Below, in pieces: positions 12,252 to 24,200 of a DNA stretch of 64,000 bases. Every line of letters begins with the position of its first letter. Within the stretch, counting starts at the first letter, position 1. The translations under genes and the position numbers were made by a program. Location of the stretch: positions 43,883,522 through 43,947,521 of the forward strand of contig NC_041016.1 of NCBI RefSeq assembly GCF_004193775.1, in the 5' to 3' direction. The stretch is from Glycine soja. Lineage: Eukaryota; Streptophyta; Magnoliopsida; Fabales; Fabaceae. Under the pieces are notes generated by a model that ran no database searches, was not told the DNA's origin, and was given only the letters and a program-made list of their open reading frames with translations.

Positions 12252-13340
12252 TCAATATGCACAATTTTGCAGTGTTGCAATGATTCTGAAGAGTCCTTCC
12301 CAATTTGGATCAAGTTTTCCTTCAACATGATCCTTCCTTGCTTCTCCTCTCATTTTCCATACAAGATCGCCAACTAGAAATTCTCTTTTCTTCAATTTTG
12401 ACTTATGCTTCCGAGTTACTCTCCTTTTAAAAGCTTCATCTTGAATTTGAGCGTGATCTCTCACCTCGTCAATCATATATTGCTCAAACACTACACTTTC
12501 ATCGTTAAATGCTTCCTCTAAGTAGGCACTTTTTGCTTAAGGTTTGCCAACCTTAACTGGAATCATGGCACCAGTACCATAAGTCAATCTGAAAGAAGTT
12601 TCCTTTGTTGTGGATAGCTGAGTGAAATGGTATGCCCATAGTATGCTAGGCAACTCCTCAACCCAAAGACCTTTTGCTTTGCCTACTATTTCTTCATCTT
12701 TGTCAAGATGACCTTGTTCGCTGCTTCTGGTTGCCCATTTGTTTGGGGATGTTCAACAGAAAAATACCAAGGGCTTGATGCCAAGCTATCGTGGGAATTG
12801 TTCATACCCTTTCTTTGTGAATTGGGTGCCATTATCTATAACTATAGCAAAAAGGAAACCATGTCTACATATCAACAATCTCCATGTGAATTTTTTAACC
12901 TTCTGAGCAGTGATTTTGGCAAGTTGTTCTACCTCAATCTACTTGGTGAAGTAATTAATGGTCACCAGTAAGAACTTTGCTTGCCATTTTGCAGCAGGAA
13001 AGAGACCAAGAACGTCCATACTCTAAAATGCAAATGGCCATGGTGAATGAATGTTGAGTGATTTCTCTAGTGGTGCATTGTGAAGGTTGTCAAACTTTTG
13101 GCATTCTTTACACCTCTTTGAATATTCCTCACGATTAATATGCATTGTTGGCCAATAATAACCAACTCAGAGAACTCAAGTTGCCATATTCCTTCCTCTT
13201 GAGTGCATGCCACAGATGTCTCTATGAATTTTTTTCATGACATATTGGGCTTCATCATCACTCAAGCATTTCAACAATAGGATAGAAATTCCTCATCGGA
13301 AAATCTCTCCATCAAAGATAACATAATGGATTAACTTCAA
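12252..13340 (-). pseudogene. Gypsy integrase remnant
   Basis: The minus-strand frame at 12491-12252 reads like an integrase C-terminal domain: RVTRKHKSKLKKREFLVGDL, VWKMRG and GKLDPNWEGLFRI, matching the GDLV...GKL.PNWEGP pattern of plant Gypsy integrases. Farther upstream (13070-13140) the minus strand retains SKRCKECQKF, part of the HHCC zinc-binding region. The catalytic core between them is broken by stops and frameshifts. Confidence 0.7.
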
Positions 13341-13342
13341 TT

Positions 13343-14035
13343 TTATCTTTTTTTTTCCTCAATATTGTCTTCTAGTAATTGATTGTTCACAAGATAATTC
13401 CATATCGGGTTCATCCAAGAGTTACTACCAATTTGACTTACAAAGATGTTAGACTTATCTATGCTTGGTGTAACGAGTGTTTCTTGTATGAATGTTCTAT
13501 GTTGCCCCCACTTTTTGGAACTCACCAATTTTGGTAATACATTTGCTTTGTCATTGTTTTCTCTGAGAATGTGCTTGAGCTCATACTTGTCAAAGCAACT
13601 GAGCAAACACATTGTTAGATGATAGTACCTCTGTATTTATGTGTCTTTAGCTTGGAAATCTCCATTGACTTGGCTAGTGATAAGCTTGGAGTCATTTCTG
13701 CACCTAATTTTCTTCACTTCAACTTCTTTTTCTAATTTTATCCCTACAATCAGAGCCTCATACTCAACTTGATTGTAGGAGGTTTTGAAATCAAACAATG
13801 ATTGCTTGAGGGAGATATCTCTAGATCTTTCAAGAGTGATTCCTGCTCTACTACCCTTGGGGTTATAAGCTCCATCAACATAGAGCATCCACCAATCACC
13901 TATATCACCACTGCTTGGTTTGGGGGGAAGCTCTGCCATGAAGTCAACCACGCATTGAGCTTTAATGGGTCCTCGTGGCTTAAATTTTAGTCCGAACTCA
14001 GATATATCTATGTACCATGCAACCACCCTTCTACT
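13343..14035 (-). pseudogene. Gypsy RNase H and tether remnant
   Basis: The frame from 14026 starts AWYIDISEFGLKFKPRGPIK and QCVVDFMAELPP, the segment joining RT and RNase H in Gypsy polyproteins. It continues WWMLYVDGAYNPKGSRAGI (RNase H strand with its catalytic Asp) and NQVEYEALIVGIKLEKE (the catalytic Glu helix). The next frame (13612-13343) carries KHILRENNDKANVLPKLVSS, the usual RNase H end. Stops separate the two pieces. Confidence 0.75.
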
Positions 14036-15020
14036 TGATAGGTCCTTGGCAAGTATACCAAAGTATCATACAAATAGTATAAAACAAAAAGTTAAGTATC
14101 ATATCCATTGGAACTTTCTTGTATCAAGCTATTTGTGCAAATTCAAGTTCCAGGCAAAAGAGATTTAGTTTTAAATGTAAAAGAACATAAAAGTAAAGTT
14201 GGTTCTAAACAAAAAACAAAACAAATTAAATGTGAGCAAAAATATAAACAGTTGTTGGGCGAGAAGATCTAAATGCAAAAATGAACAAAATGTTGGGGAT
14301 TTGGCTACACTAAGCTAACAATCTAAGTAGTTATAAAGGTTTTCTTTATACAATATTCACTTTAATGCTACCTTAACCCACTATAGTGCTCTAACCATGA
14401 TCCCTCATGCGAAAGAGCCTAAGTATCTTAACTAAACTCCTAATCCCTTAGCACATCAAGCTAAATCGCTTGGATTCAAGAACAAGAGTTTATTAAGGCT
14501 AATAAGTGTTATTTCATCCCTAGACATAACACCTACTAGATACTACTTTCAAATTTTTGTCAAAAAGCATTTCCCATTGACATTTTAACTATGAAACATG
14601 TCCATATGATTGATCACTAATGATGCTAACAAACATCCCTTCATCCCTAGATGAGACATTCATTAGATGTTCTATTCAAAACTCAGTTTTCAAGAATTTC
14701 CCATTGACAATAAAAACAAACAATTAAAGCTAAGTTAAAAAAACCATAAAACAAGTAATCGAAATGGAAAGAAGCAATAACATTGAATAAATATAAAGAT
14801 TAATTACATGAGAGTAACTTAGCACACTAATCACCCCAAAATGGATGACTAGCCTCTCATTGTCATGAGAGACCTCAAAATTACAAAATTGAAGGGAGAA
14901 GATGAAGGGAAATGGAGGAAAATGGGAGATGGGAGCTCCTCAGCTGCCACACACAACCCTTGGTCGATGCTACCTCCATCCCAATGAAAACAAGGTTTAA
15001 ATAGCTTCACACTTGTCTGG
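14036..15020. mobile_element. Unclassified ~1-kb insertion in the Gypsy pol region
   Basis: Separates the RT C-terminal region (which ends near 15020 with NPDKCEA on the minus strand) from the RNase H frame (which begins near 14036). It has no coding capacity. It begins TGATAGGTCCTTGGCAAGTATACC and contains two related blocks with CATCCCTAGA (about 14516 and 14643), each followed by TTCCCATTGACA. The TG start and size suggest a solo LTR, but no target duplication was found and some pol sequence is missing around it. Boundaries are approximate. Confidence 0.45.
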
Positions 15021-15560
15021 ATTTGCTTTTATCCCCATATAGGGTAATATAAAACCTAAGAACTTACCTCCCCCAATCCCAAAAGTGTATTTTTCAGGGT
15101 TCAACCTCATGTTGTGTTTTTTGAGCTCTACAAAGATCTCAACCAAGTCACGAATGTGCTAGTTAGGAGAGAGTGACTTCATTATCGTATCATCTACGTA
15201 GAATTCTACGTTCTTTCTATTCTTCTCCTTGAAAACTCTATCCATGAGACTTTGATATATGGCAGCTGCATTTTTTAGGCAAAAAGGCATTACCTTGTAA
15301 CAAAAGTTGGCTCCGTCAGTGATGAATGTTGTTTTTTCTTGGTCAGGTAGGTACATCTTGATTTCATTGTAGCTCAAGTAGGCATCTAGAAATTTGTGTA
15401 ATCTGAACCGATATGCTCTATCAACTAATCTGTCGGTGTTAGGCAAAGGGTAAGCATCCTCAGGAAAAGCTTTGTTGAGATTGGTGTAATCCACACACAT
15501 CCTCCATTTTCCAATTGATTTCTTCACCATGACCACATTGGCTAACAAAGTGGTGTAGTT
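15021..15560 (-). pseudogene. Gypsy reverse transcriptase remnant
   Basis: The open frame at 15548-15159 shows RT blocks in order: KWRMCVDYTNLNKAFPEDAY, PLPNTDRLVD, FLDAYLSYNEIKM (the catalytic Asp), FCYKVMPFCLKNAAA and FYVDDTIMKS (YVDD active-site box). A stop follows in the conserved segment. The frame then continues to KHNMRLNPEKYTFGIGGGKF and GIKANPDKCEA. The N-terminal RT portion upstream of 15560 is degraded. Confidence 0.85.
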
Positions 15561-15864
15561 TACTTAGCGAATGAAGTCGACCTTCAATAATTTTTCGGTT
15601 TCTACTTCTATAGCTCTTCTCCAAGTTTGTGTTTTCTCTAAGCTACAAGTTTCACATTAGGGAAAACTGCAAGCTTGTGGAGAATGAAGTTAGGGTCAGT
15701 GCCAGGCATGTCGGACATGCTCCAAGCGAACAATTGACATTGCTCAAGAGCACTTGTTCTACTTTTTTTCGTATTGCATCCTTCATTTGCTTACCGATTT
15801 TGGTGCATTCATGTGACTCCGTTCTGATTTGGAAATTCTCAACAATGTCTTCAATTGGGGTTGG

Positions 15865-16161
15865 TCATCGATCTTCAGAATCTAATCGGGGGTTAAGATC
15901 CTTTAATGAGGTGACAACAACATTGATATTGGAGATTGGTGCCTTGTTGTTTTTATTGTCTCTCACTATATTGTATGGTTCAATCTTGCAACTCTTTACA
16001 TAGCATTCACAAGCATCCGTCTGATCAACTTTGACAATGACAATTTCCCTTGTGGATGAGGGAAATTTCGTTGCTAAATAAAGTGTAGAAAGAATGGTTC
16101 CAAGCTTGTTCAAAGTAGGTATGCCAAGTAAGACACTATACGAGGTGTCTGCATTCACCAA
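15865..16161 (-). pseudogene. Gypsy aspartic protease C-terminal remnant
   Basis: The minus-strand frame reads ADTSYSVLLGIPTLNKLGTI then LSTLYLATKFPSS. This matches the Y..ILGRP.LN...A..S..HL..KFPT pattern at the end of plant Gypsy protease domains. The catalytic D(T/S)G region upstream was not found intact. The stretch to 15560 is a degraded linker. Confidence 0.65.
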
Positions 16162-16618
16162 AACATAAGAAATTGTTAATGATTGAGAAAGTTTTCATAA
16201 GCCAAAAGTAGTCAGCGGGTCTATTTTTTTTCTAGCATAAACACGCTCGCCTGCAAAACCTGTTACAGGTTTCTTGTGAGGTTGTATAAGATCATGAGAA
16301 ATGTCTAATTTTTCAAAGATAGACCAGTTTAAAATGCTAGAGGAACATCTTTGATCAATTAGAGTTTTTCGAACTACTCACTCGACTATTACATTTGTCA
16401 CCACCATTAGGTCATCTTGTGCTGGATCATTTCCAACGAAGTTTAGGTCCATGAATGTGATTGTTGGGAGAGATCAGAGTGGAGTCTCTTATGTTTTTAC
16501 TTTATTAACACTTTTTAGAGCTCGAAGATGTCATTTCCTAACAGTTTATACAACCTTCATTAGCAAAACCACCAACAATGATATTAAATACACCTCAAAC
16601 AGCACCTGGGGGATTCTC

Positions 16619-17951
16619 TTATTGCCTTTGTTCACTTTCTCCTGTAGGTTGTTTGTTATTGTTGCCCCAACCTTTGACATATCCACCTCTAAAACTACCT
16701 TTGCGGCCACCTCTTCCTCCTCCCCTATAGTCACCACGATTATAGTTGTTTCCTTTGACAAAATCATTTAAACATCCTTTATGAACCAACTCTTCAATTT
16801 TATCCTTCAAAACTATACATTTCTTTTGTAGTATGACCAAAGTTTCGATGATATATGCATTGTTTGGTGCGGTTGGCCTGGCTATAGGAATGCACCCTAG
16901 TATTTCTTTATGGAATGCCTTCTCCAGGATACGTGCTCGACTTTCAGTGAGAAGAGTATATGTTTCATACTTTGGTTGTTGTGGCTGCCTTTTGAAATCT
17001 TTCTCTTTGACAAACTTTAGTTTTTCTTTGTGAGAATCAGACTTCTTTTGGTTTCCTCTAACTTTATCATGGAACTCGGACAACTTTTCTATTTGGATAA
17101 AGCCAGTTGCACGATGTCTCAATGCATCCATGTTGGTTGGCCTTTTCTTACATGAATTATTTGTGATATCCCCTAGCTTTAGTGCTGCTATCATGGCATA
17201 AAGAGCTACTCCGGGTTTGAGATCTCAAATTTTGACTGCAATTTGTGAAAATCGGCCCAAAAAATCATGTAACAGCTTGTTATCAGCTTGTTGTAGGTTG
17301 ATCAGTGCTACTGATGTCATGTGGTGAGGTCAACATGTGGCATATTGAACACCAAAAATGTTCAAAAAGTGTGTCAAACGGGTTGATCGTCCGAGGGGGA
17401 AGTTAATGTCATCATGTTAGTGTGGGTCCCTTCAAGGAACTTGGAAAAACCCTACATAAAGTGACATTGTCATTAGTGTATAAATTTACCTGTGTAATGT
17501 ACGCCTCCAAGTGTTCATCAGGGTCTTTGGTTCCATCATATCAATCAATGTTCAAAGGCTTCCATCCTAGAGGAAGGGGAGCATCAAGAATTCCATTGAC
17601 AAAGGGATTTCGTCGATGTAACTTGGCTGGTTGACTCTAAGATCTTTGGTGGGATCGTTCGATTGTGTTTGTATGACGGTTGGTGTCATGTGAAGAGTGC
17701 TCTCCTTTAGTTGATACATTGTGGGTTGGAATCGTCTGTTGTGTGTTTGCTTGTGACTATTATAATTGTGCTCAGATAGCCTCATTTTCTTGGTGTAAAT
17801 CTTGCAAATCTTCTTCTTGTTTTTGTTGAAACGCAACCATCTTCTCTATATTTTTCTTTTGAAGAGCCTCCAATTGCTCTCTAAATCCTTCCATTGCTGA
17901 ACTTTCTCCCATGGGAGTTGACCTTATTGTTGAACTCCTAGTCGCTACCAT
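16619..17951 (-). pseudogene. Gypsy gag remnant
   Basis: A plausible gag start is ATG 17951 (MVATRSSTIRSTPMGESSAM), followed by a coiled-coil-like segment rich in Q/E/K. A degraded middle leads to the open frame 17194-16619, with a basic region and an RGG-rich tail (RGDYRGGGRGGRKGSFRGG). Position next to the 5' LTR and composition fit gag. No intact CCHC knuckle was seen. Confidence 0.6.
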
Positions 17952-17982
17952 ATACTCTTATGACCAAAGAAAATTTCACTTC

Positions 17983-18003
17983 GGCCCCACAGTGGATACC
18001 AAA
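17983..18003 (-). other. Primer-binding-like site of the Gypsy element
   Basis: Directly inside the 5' LTR the minus strand reads TTTGGTATCCACTGTGGGGC. It resembles the TGGCGCCCACCGTGGGGC site common in plant Gypsy elements, with C-to-T type changes. The tRNA is not assigned. Confidence 0.55.
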
Positions 18004-18299
18004 TGTTTTTATCAAACTCTTTGTAGTCCGATCTGTGAGTAACCTCCTTTCCATGTTCCTGAGCTCCTTCTCCAATGGAATGTAGCTTACCTGAAAAGGG
18101 ACTTCAATGCTAAAGTTAGAGTCTCTTTAGGAAGTACATGATGAATGGAATGTAACTTACCTGTTCATACGTAACTTATTGTCTTATAAGGAATGTCAGG
18201 ATGGTCGAGTTGGTAACTACTCATGATGTCCACCAAGACATCATGGGGGAGTAATAGTCGACTGGTTAATGCCAACTATGCATAAGCCCGTAGAGTACA
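18004..18299 (-). repeat. 5' LTR of the Gypsy element
   Basis: The 296-bp partner of the left LTR; on the minus strand it begins TGTACTCTACGGG and ends TAAAAACA beside the primer-binding-like site. Confidence 0.82.
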
Positions 18300-20119
18300 T
18301 GTACCCAATCAAATGAGTTTTTATATTTTTAAAAAAAATTATAATAAAATTTAATATAAAATCCTTGCTTTTATATAGAAGTATAATTTTTGCTATCATT
18401 TAAACATATCTTTATTAATAATTCTTCTAATATAGTAAAAAAATTTCTAATAAAATCTCATCAACAACTTATAAATTCCTAAACCAAAGGTAATAATAAT
18501 AGGCTTCATTATATTTTGAGTCCTTCAAATTAAGGATTTACTTTAGGGGTGTTAACGGGTACGGGTTACCCGCGAACTTGAATTGACCCAAACTGATCCG
18601 AATAGCTTGGGTTGGGTCATTTGTGTATTTGAGTCAAAACTGAATCGAATCGATCAAAATTGTTCATGTATGGGTTGGATCACGGGTTTAGATTTATAGA
18701 TCCGATCAAAATCAAACCGAACTGTTCAAAATTGTTAGAGTTGTTTGGTTTGACTTTAAATAATGCTAATATTGGAACTCCAAGTGTTGAAATTGCAAGT
18801 GCTAAGACTGCTAGTGTTGGAACTTTTTAAAGTATCACTTTTAGGTACATTGTTATTTGCTTTACCTTTTTTTCATATTTATTTTTTCTGTCATGTTTAT
18901 AATATTAGTGGATCATATTTTATTGTTCATTTGTTTCAACAAATCTAATTATAGCAAAGCTTGCAAGAAATTAGTTTGTAGGAAATAGTTGTGATTTAGA
19001 ATATTATAGTAAATCTGGTTGAAGAATATTTTATTTTAGTTTGTATTAGTTTATTTTAGAATATTTTGTTGATGATATTAAATGAATCAATTTTACTATT
19101 TTTGGACATTTGATAATATTGCATCGGATATTTAAATGAATCATGATATAAGATAGTAATTCTAAGAAAAAAAGAAGATCAAATTTAAATGAAAGAATTT
19201 ACAATGAGATTATTTGAATTTATGAAAGTAAAGTGATTTATAACTTCTCGAAGTTCTTCATAATATTTTTTAATAAATTCCATTATCAAATTTTTAACAT
19301 TTTATATAGTAAAAAATTTATTAAATAGCTGCTCAATTAAAATATTTATTCATATGCATCCTCAATAAAACATATTACACATGACTTGAAGACATGTCAC
19401 ATGTCATTTTCTCGAAAGTGGATTGATAAAAGAAAATGGGATTTTAGTCTATAAAATCTTCCTATTTGTTTTGTACGGTTTTGAATTTTTTTATGTTAAT
19501 AAAAAATATTTTTTATCTAATACTTTCTTTATAAAGTATTAAAAATATTTATAAAAAGATTTGTAAAAAGATATAAATTATTCATCTGATATTTTTTATT
19601 AAAGCTTTTACTTGATTTTTTTTAAATCAAGTTTGCAAATGAAACAATAAAAACATATTTAAAAGTTTATTTTATTAATAAAACCTTTTGAATAAGTTTA
19701 CAAATATATCTCTAAATAATCTAATAAGCTTTTTTTTTACGAAATTACACGTATCTTCCACAAAAACAATCATGCTTAACCCAAATATGATTATTATGAA
19801 TAATAAACACTCCTTCCAAATATAAATATATTTAAACTAATTATATGTAAGCTAGCAGATTGTAAAGCTTTAAATAGATTAAAAAATATATAATCTTAGA
19901 ACATTATAGTAAAATTTTATAATAATAATAATAATAATGTGTTATCCAATGAAGAATGCAAATTTTCTATTTAAAAAATATTTTATCATGCTTTCTATTT
20001 AATGTGTTATAACTAAAGATTTTAATTTTATCCAATGTGTTATAACTATAACTTCTCTTATAATGTTTAAAAATGTCATATTTTTGTTCATATTGTATTT
20101 GTATATGTCGCATCCAAGG
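18300..20119. other. Intergenic sequence with a GGGTACGGGTTACCC-type repeat
   Basis: 18545-18740 is less AT-rich, with the near-palindrome CGGGTACGGGTTACCCG and repeated GATC(C/A)GA.TCAAAAT units. It looks like a dispersed plant repeat end that I cannot classify. The rest is AT-rich with nothing recognised. Confidence 0.4.
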
Positions 20120-20702
20120 TTATCAAACTCGAGAGTTTACATAAACTTGTGAGAGTTTCATAGACTCGACTCGTAGATTTGTAAGAGTCCACTTCATATA
20201 AAAATAATAACAAAATATTTATAATAAATATATTAATTAAACATTTCAACAATATAATAAAGCAAAATAGTAAATCATAAATTTCATAATAATTGAATAA
20301 CCAAATCTAGTAATTCATCACTACTAGATAATAACTTGAAGATGTTATAGTAATAGTAGTAGATCATTCCGATCACGAGTTTGATATGAGAACAAGAGTT
20401 TGATGTTATTAAAAGTAAGAATTTCTTTATTTGAAAACATACTGAATGAAGATATGTTGAATACTAAACAGACAGAAAATAACTTAAGATGACTTACATT
20501 TTGGTCTAATTTTTTTTAACTTGCTTACTCATTAACTCAGTGATAAACTCGAGAGTTTACTGAGTTTACCTAGAGTTTATAAAGTCTACCCGAAGACTAT
20601 TAAAAAAAGAGTTTACACACAAGTCAACTCAAAGAGGATAAGTGAACTCATAAACTCATAAGAGTTAACAAGTTAACTGAAGAGTTTGATAATCATGAAC
20701 AC
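20120..20702. mobile_element. Small non-autonomous TIR element
   Basis: Perfect 11-bp terminal inverted repeats TTATCAAACTC (20120-20130) and GAGTTTGATAA (20692-20702) continue as imperfect inverted repeats for about 50 bp. AACTCGAGAGTTTAC repeats internally near 20547. There is no ORF. No clear target duplication was found, so the superfamily is open. Confidence 0.55.
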
Positions 20703-21242
20703 ATCTATATCTTTTAGGCATAACAAGTTATGTGTAAAATGAAATGTTAAATCATGTATTGTTTATACACTTTGATTATGTTGACGTACTAATCTAAGGA
20801 AGAATAAGTTGCACTTTTAAGCTTCAATTTTCACTTCAACCCGTGGTCCTATATCAAGTTCAACGTTCCTTGTCTATACGAACGAAGAACCATACAATAC
20901 ACATAAGCTGTAGAAATTAAGAGAATACAGAAACAATTATAATGTTGTCTAGGGCTATGCATGGCATAAAATACAAGAATTGTCAACATATGCATATGCA
21001 ATATCGAAGCCAATACTTATTGAATAAAGTATCTGGCATTGTGGTACGAGCCCAAATACCATTCAAGAAGATCACCAACAAGAAAAAAATATATATAAAA
21101 TATTTATCCTGCGTTTAAATTGCCATATAAAATGGTATAGTTTACTACATTCATCTATGATTCTAAGACTAAACTCGTGACAAAAAAAAAGACTCAAATG
21201 TCTATTTTTTTTTCCTTTTCGAAATGTGCACTTGGGATATCA

Positions 21243-24200
21243 TCATGATGAGGTGGAAGATGAGTCCCAATTTGGAATGTTAGCACTAGCCTCGTTCACC
21301 ATCTTTACAAGGGTTACCTGCATACGTTATCATAAGTAAAAAAAAAAAAAAAAACACATTAATAATGCATTGTATCATGTTTTTGCTACTAGATAAAAAT
21401 ATATAGCATTCACTTCAATGAACTGAATCAACAGCTTGTGTCAGTTATGGAGTTTGGAGATGAATGTTAATATAGAAATACTATGTTAAACTAGGTTACA
21501 TAAGCTATCAAGCTCAATAAGAAAAGGAGAAAAGATGAAGCAGTGCAACACTTATCATGTTAGTATCTTATCCTACTCTCAAGTCTTATCTTGCTTTCTT
21601 AGTAGGTGCTTATCCCTTCCTATTATTCTCCTACTTTGTTATTTTATCCATCTTCATCTTATCCTAAGCACTAAACAATCCCTTAAAGTTAAGAATGAGG
21701 TGATAAAACTTAAAAGTAGGCAAGTAACCACAACCAAGAAAGCAACAAAAGTATCAATGTAAGGACAAATTCGCAAAGTTTTCATTATTTCAACTCAAAA
21801 CTAGGAAAAAGTCTCAGTGGATATACATCAAACCGCTAAAATTTGACCGTACCAAAATATCGAAGAAATAGTTCAAGCAAAAATTTCGTTAAACTAGCTG
21901 ACTATTGAAACAACCACGTTTTCAAAAGGCTAGCCTTTCATCTAATATTGCTATTAAGATGACACAAAAAGGCACTGCTACACTGAAAGGAGATGGACTA
22001 AAAATATCTTCAGGCTTATTCAACAATGCTCACTAACACATTAAATGGACTTCTAAACCAAAGATTCCCCCTCCATATGAGAGATATAGTTATCTATTGT
22101 ACTATGTGGGCTTTATTTCACGTAGAATAAAATCAAACTTATTAATCCCAATACCAGTAAACTAACATACCCTGACGCCAGAGGCTCCTTGCTTTGCGAA
22201 GGTATATGAGAAGGTTATTGTACGCAGTCTTCCCCTTGCATATGCAAAGAGACTGTATTTTCAATACCACAATACCAGTATTTTCAAAAATTTAATCCAA
22301 TCATAAATGTTCAGTCTTGTGCAATAACATTCTCCAACTAGAGCCACTTTCCATTATCCTGAGGCAAAGTATACCCATAGTAGATTTAATTTCTCTCTCT
22401 CTTTTCCTTCTACGTAGGTCATAGGGTGAGTGAAGCAGAACATCAACAACAAAGTCTTACCCCACTAGTTGAGGTACTGAAGTCGGATACATGGATCAAA
22501 TAAAGTCATTCAGCTCGGTTAAGACTAAAGTTTCAGCAATTTTATTTATCATGAAAATCCTCTTGATCACTTCCTCCAATGAAAGTGTAAAAAATAAATG
22601 AGGTAGATGAGGGAAACAAGAAAGTTTACAGGCATCTTAAAAGTTCTAGCTTCGAGAAGATCATTCGGAAATATCTATCAAAGCAATACATATGATAACA
22701 AATGATCTTTATTGTGTCCTGATGTCAGACAGCACTAAAATGAAGAATTGGACAGAACCAAAGCTAGTGGTATATAACTGTAATCGAGTCTCATAATTAT
22801 CATGTCACTATTTGCTTAGTTCCATTACTAGTACTTGTCAAATCATTCCCTACAAACTACCAAACTTCATTTCATGCAGAATCTCAGCATATGGACCCCT
22901 ACTACATAAAATAAGGTGTTTCTCAATTCTAATACAGATATGCAATCAAAGAATTAACCATTGGAAATGAAACATAAAACAACAGTCCAATGGCTGGATC
23001 AGTGTTCAAACTTTTAAGATATAGATGCTTTTGTTATTCCCTACAAACTACCAAACTTCATTTCATGCAGAATCTCAGCATATGGACCCCTACTACATAA
23101 AATAAGGTGTTTCTCAATTCTAATACAGATATGCAATCAAAGAATTAACCATTGGGAATGAAACATAAAACAACAGTCTAATGGCTGGATCAGTGTTCAA
23201 ACTTCTAAGATATAGATGCTTTTGTTACTGATTCACATTCAGATAGTTTATACATGTATGCTAATGGGAAAAAAATGCCATTTTCTTCTCACCTTTGTAA
23301 GTAAAATGAAAATAAGTATGAAAGTACAGACAGAATTCATTATAGGATCTTATGTAAGTTCTGTATCAAGTTCCATGTATCACAGAAAGCAGTTCTTTCT
23401 AGATATTATTCCAATAAGATAGGATGAAGTGCACTTCAATCAATAGGCAAGTTCTAGACATACCACACTTTCAGGAACCCCTGGTGGGGGCAAGGGCAAG
23501 TTTTTTGGTGGAGGTCCTCGTAGATGTGACCTTTTATCAAATCTCCACTCACCAATTTTGCCATAAGTCAATTCACCCTGAGCATCATGAAACACTATTG
23601 AGACAACTAGGAGAAATACACAATAGATGACAGGAAGCTACAGTGTTTCAATAAATGTATATCTGCTAAAGCAAAGTTCCATAGCATGGTAAGAAAATAA
23701 AGCAGATTTCACAAGTTCAGAGATGTGTTCACCAAGAATGCAAATTTATAAGGAATATTTGAAGACAATAACTATGCAATTCAAGGCAAAGAAATACTTC
23801 ACCTTCATATTGTAGTCACATCCATAAGTGTAATGGAGAATGTACTTCTTGTTAGTTTCAAGATCCCATGGGGGCTGAAATTTCACATACAAGAAAGATA
23901 AATTGAGGTTGGGTATGTTTTTGTCACATTTGATAACAACTTGATCTGATAACATCATATATTAAATACAACATCAAGAGACATGATGTTATGCCAAACC
24001 TGTAACATGAAGTCTTTCCGCAGAATGTGCCTCACACCATGCACAGCAGATGCAACAGCATAAGCATACCTTGGTTCCACAAGAAAAAAACCATTAGCAT
24101 AATGTATCAAATTATCAGTTCCAATACCTCTTCTAGAACAAAAATATCTATCAGTTGTTTGGTAAGACATACATTTCTAGCACCCATCCAAAAGCTTTAT

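Larger units (their letters stand above)
6515..18299 (-). mobile_element. Degenerate Ty3/Gypsy LTR retrotransposon, Tat-like layout
   Basis: Two related, directly repeated sequences (about 6515-6825 and 18004-18299) bound an 11.8-kb element read on the minus strand. Just inside the right LTR is a primer-binding-like sequence, and just inside the left LTR a GGGGGG-containing polypurine tract. Gag, aspartic protease, RT with YVDD, RNase H/tether and integrase C-terminus follow in Gypsy order from right to left, all broken by stops and frameshifts. Between integrase and the 3' LTR lies a reading frame on the opposite strand, as described for Tat-lineage elements. Two later insertions are nested inside. 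The outer target duplication was not resolved, so the outer ends are approximate. Confidence 0.85.
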
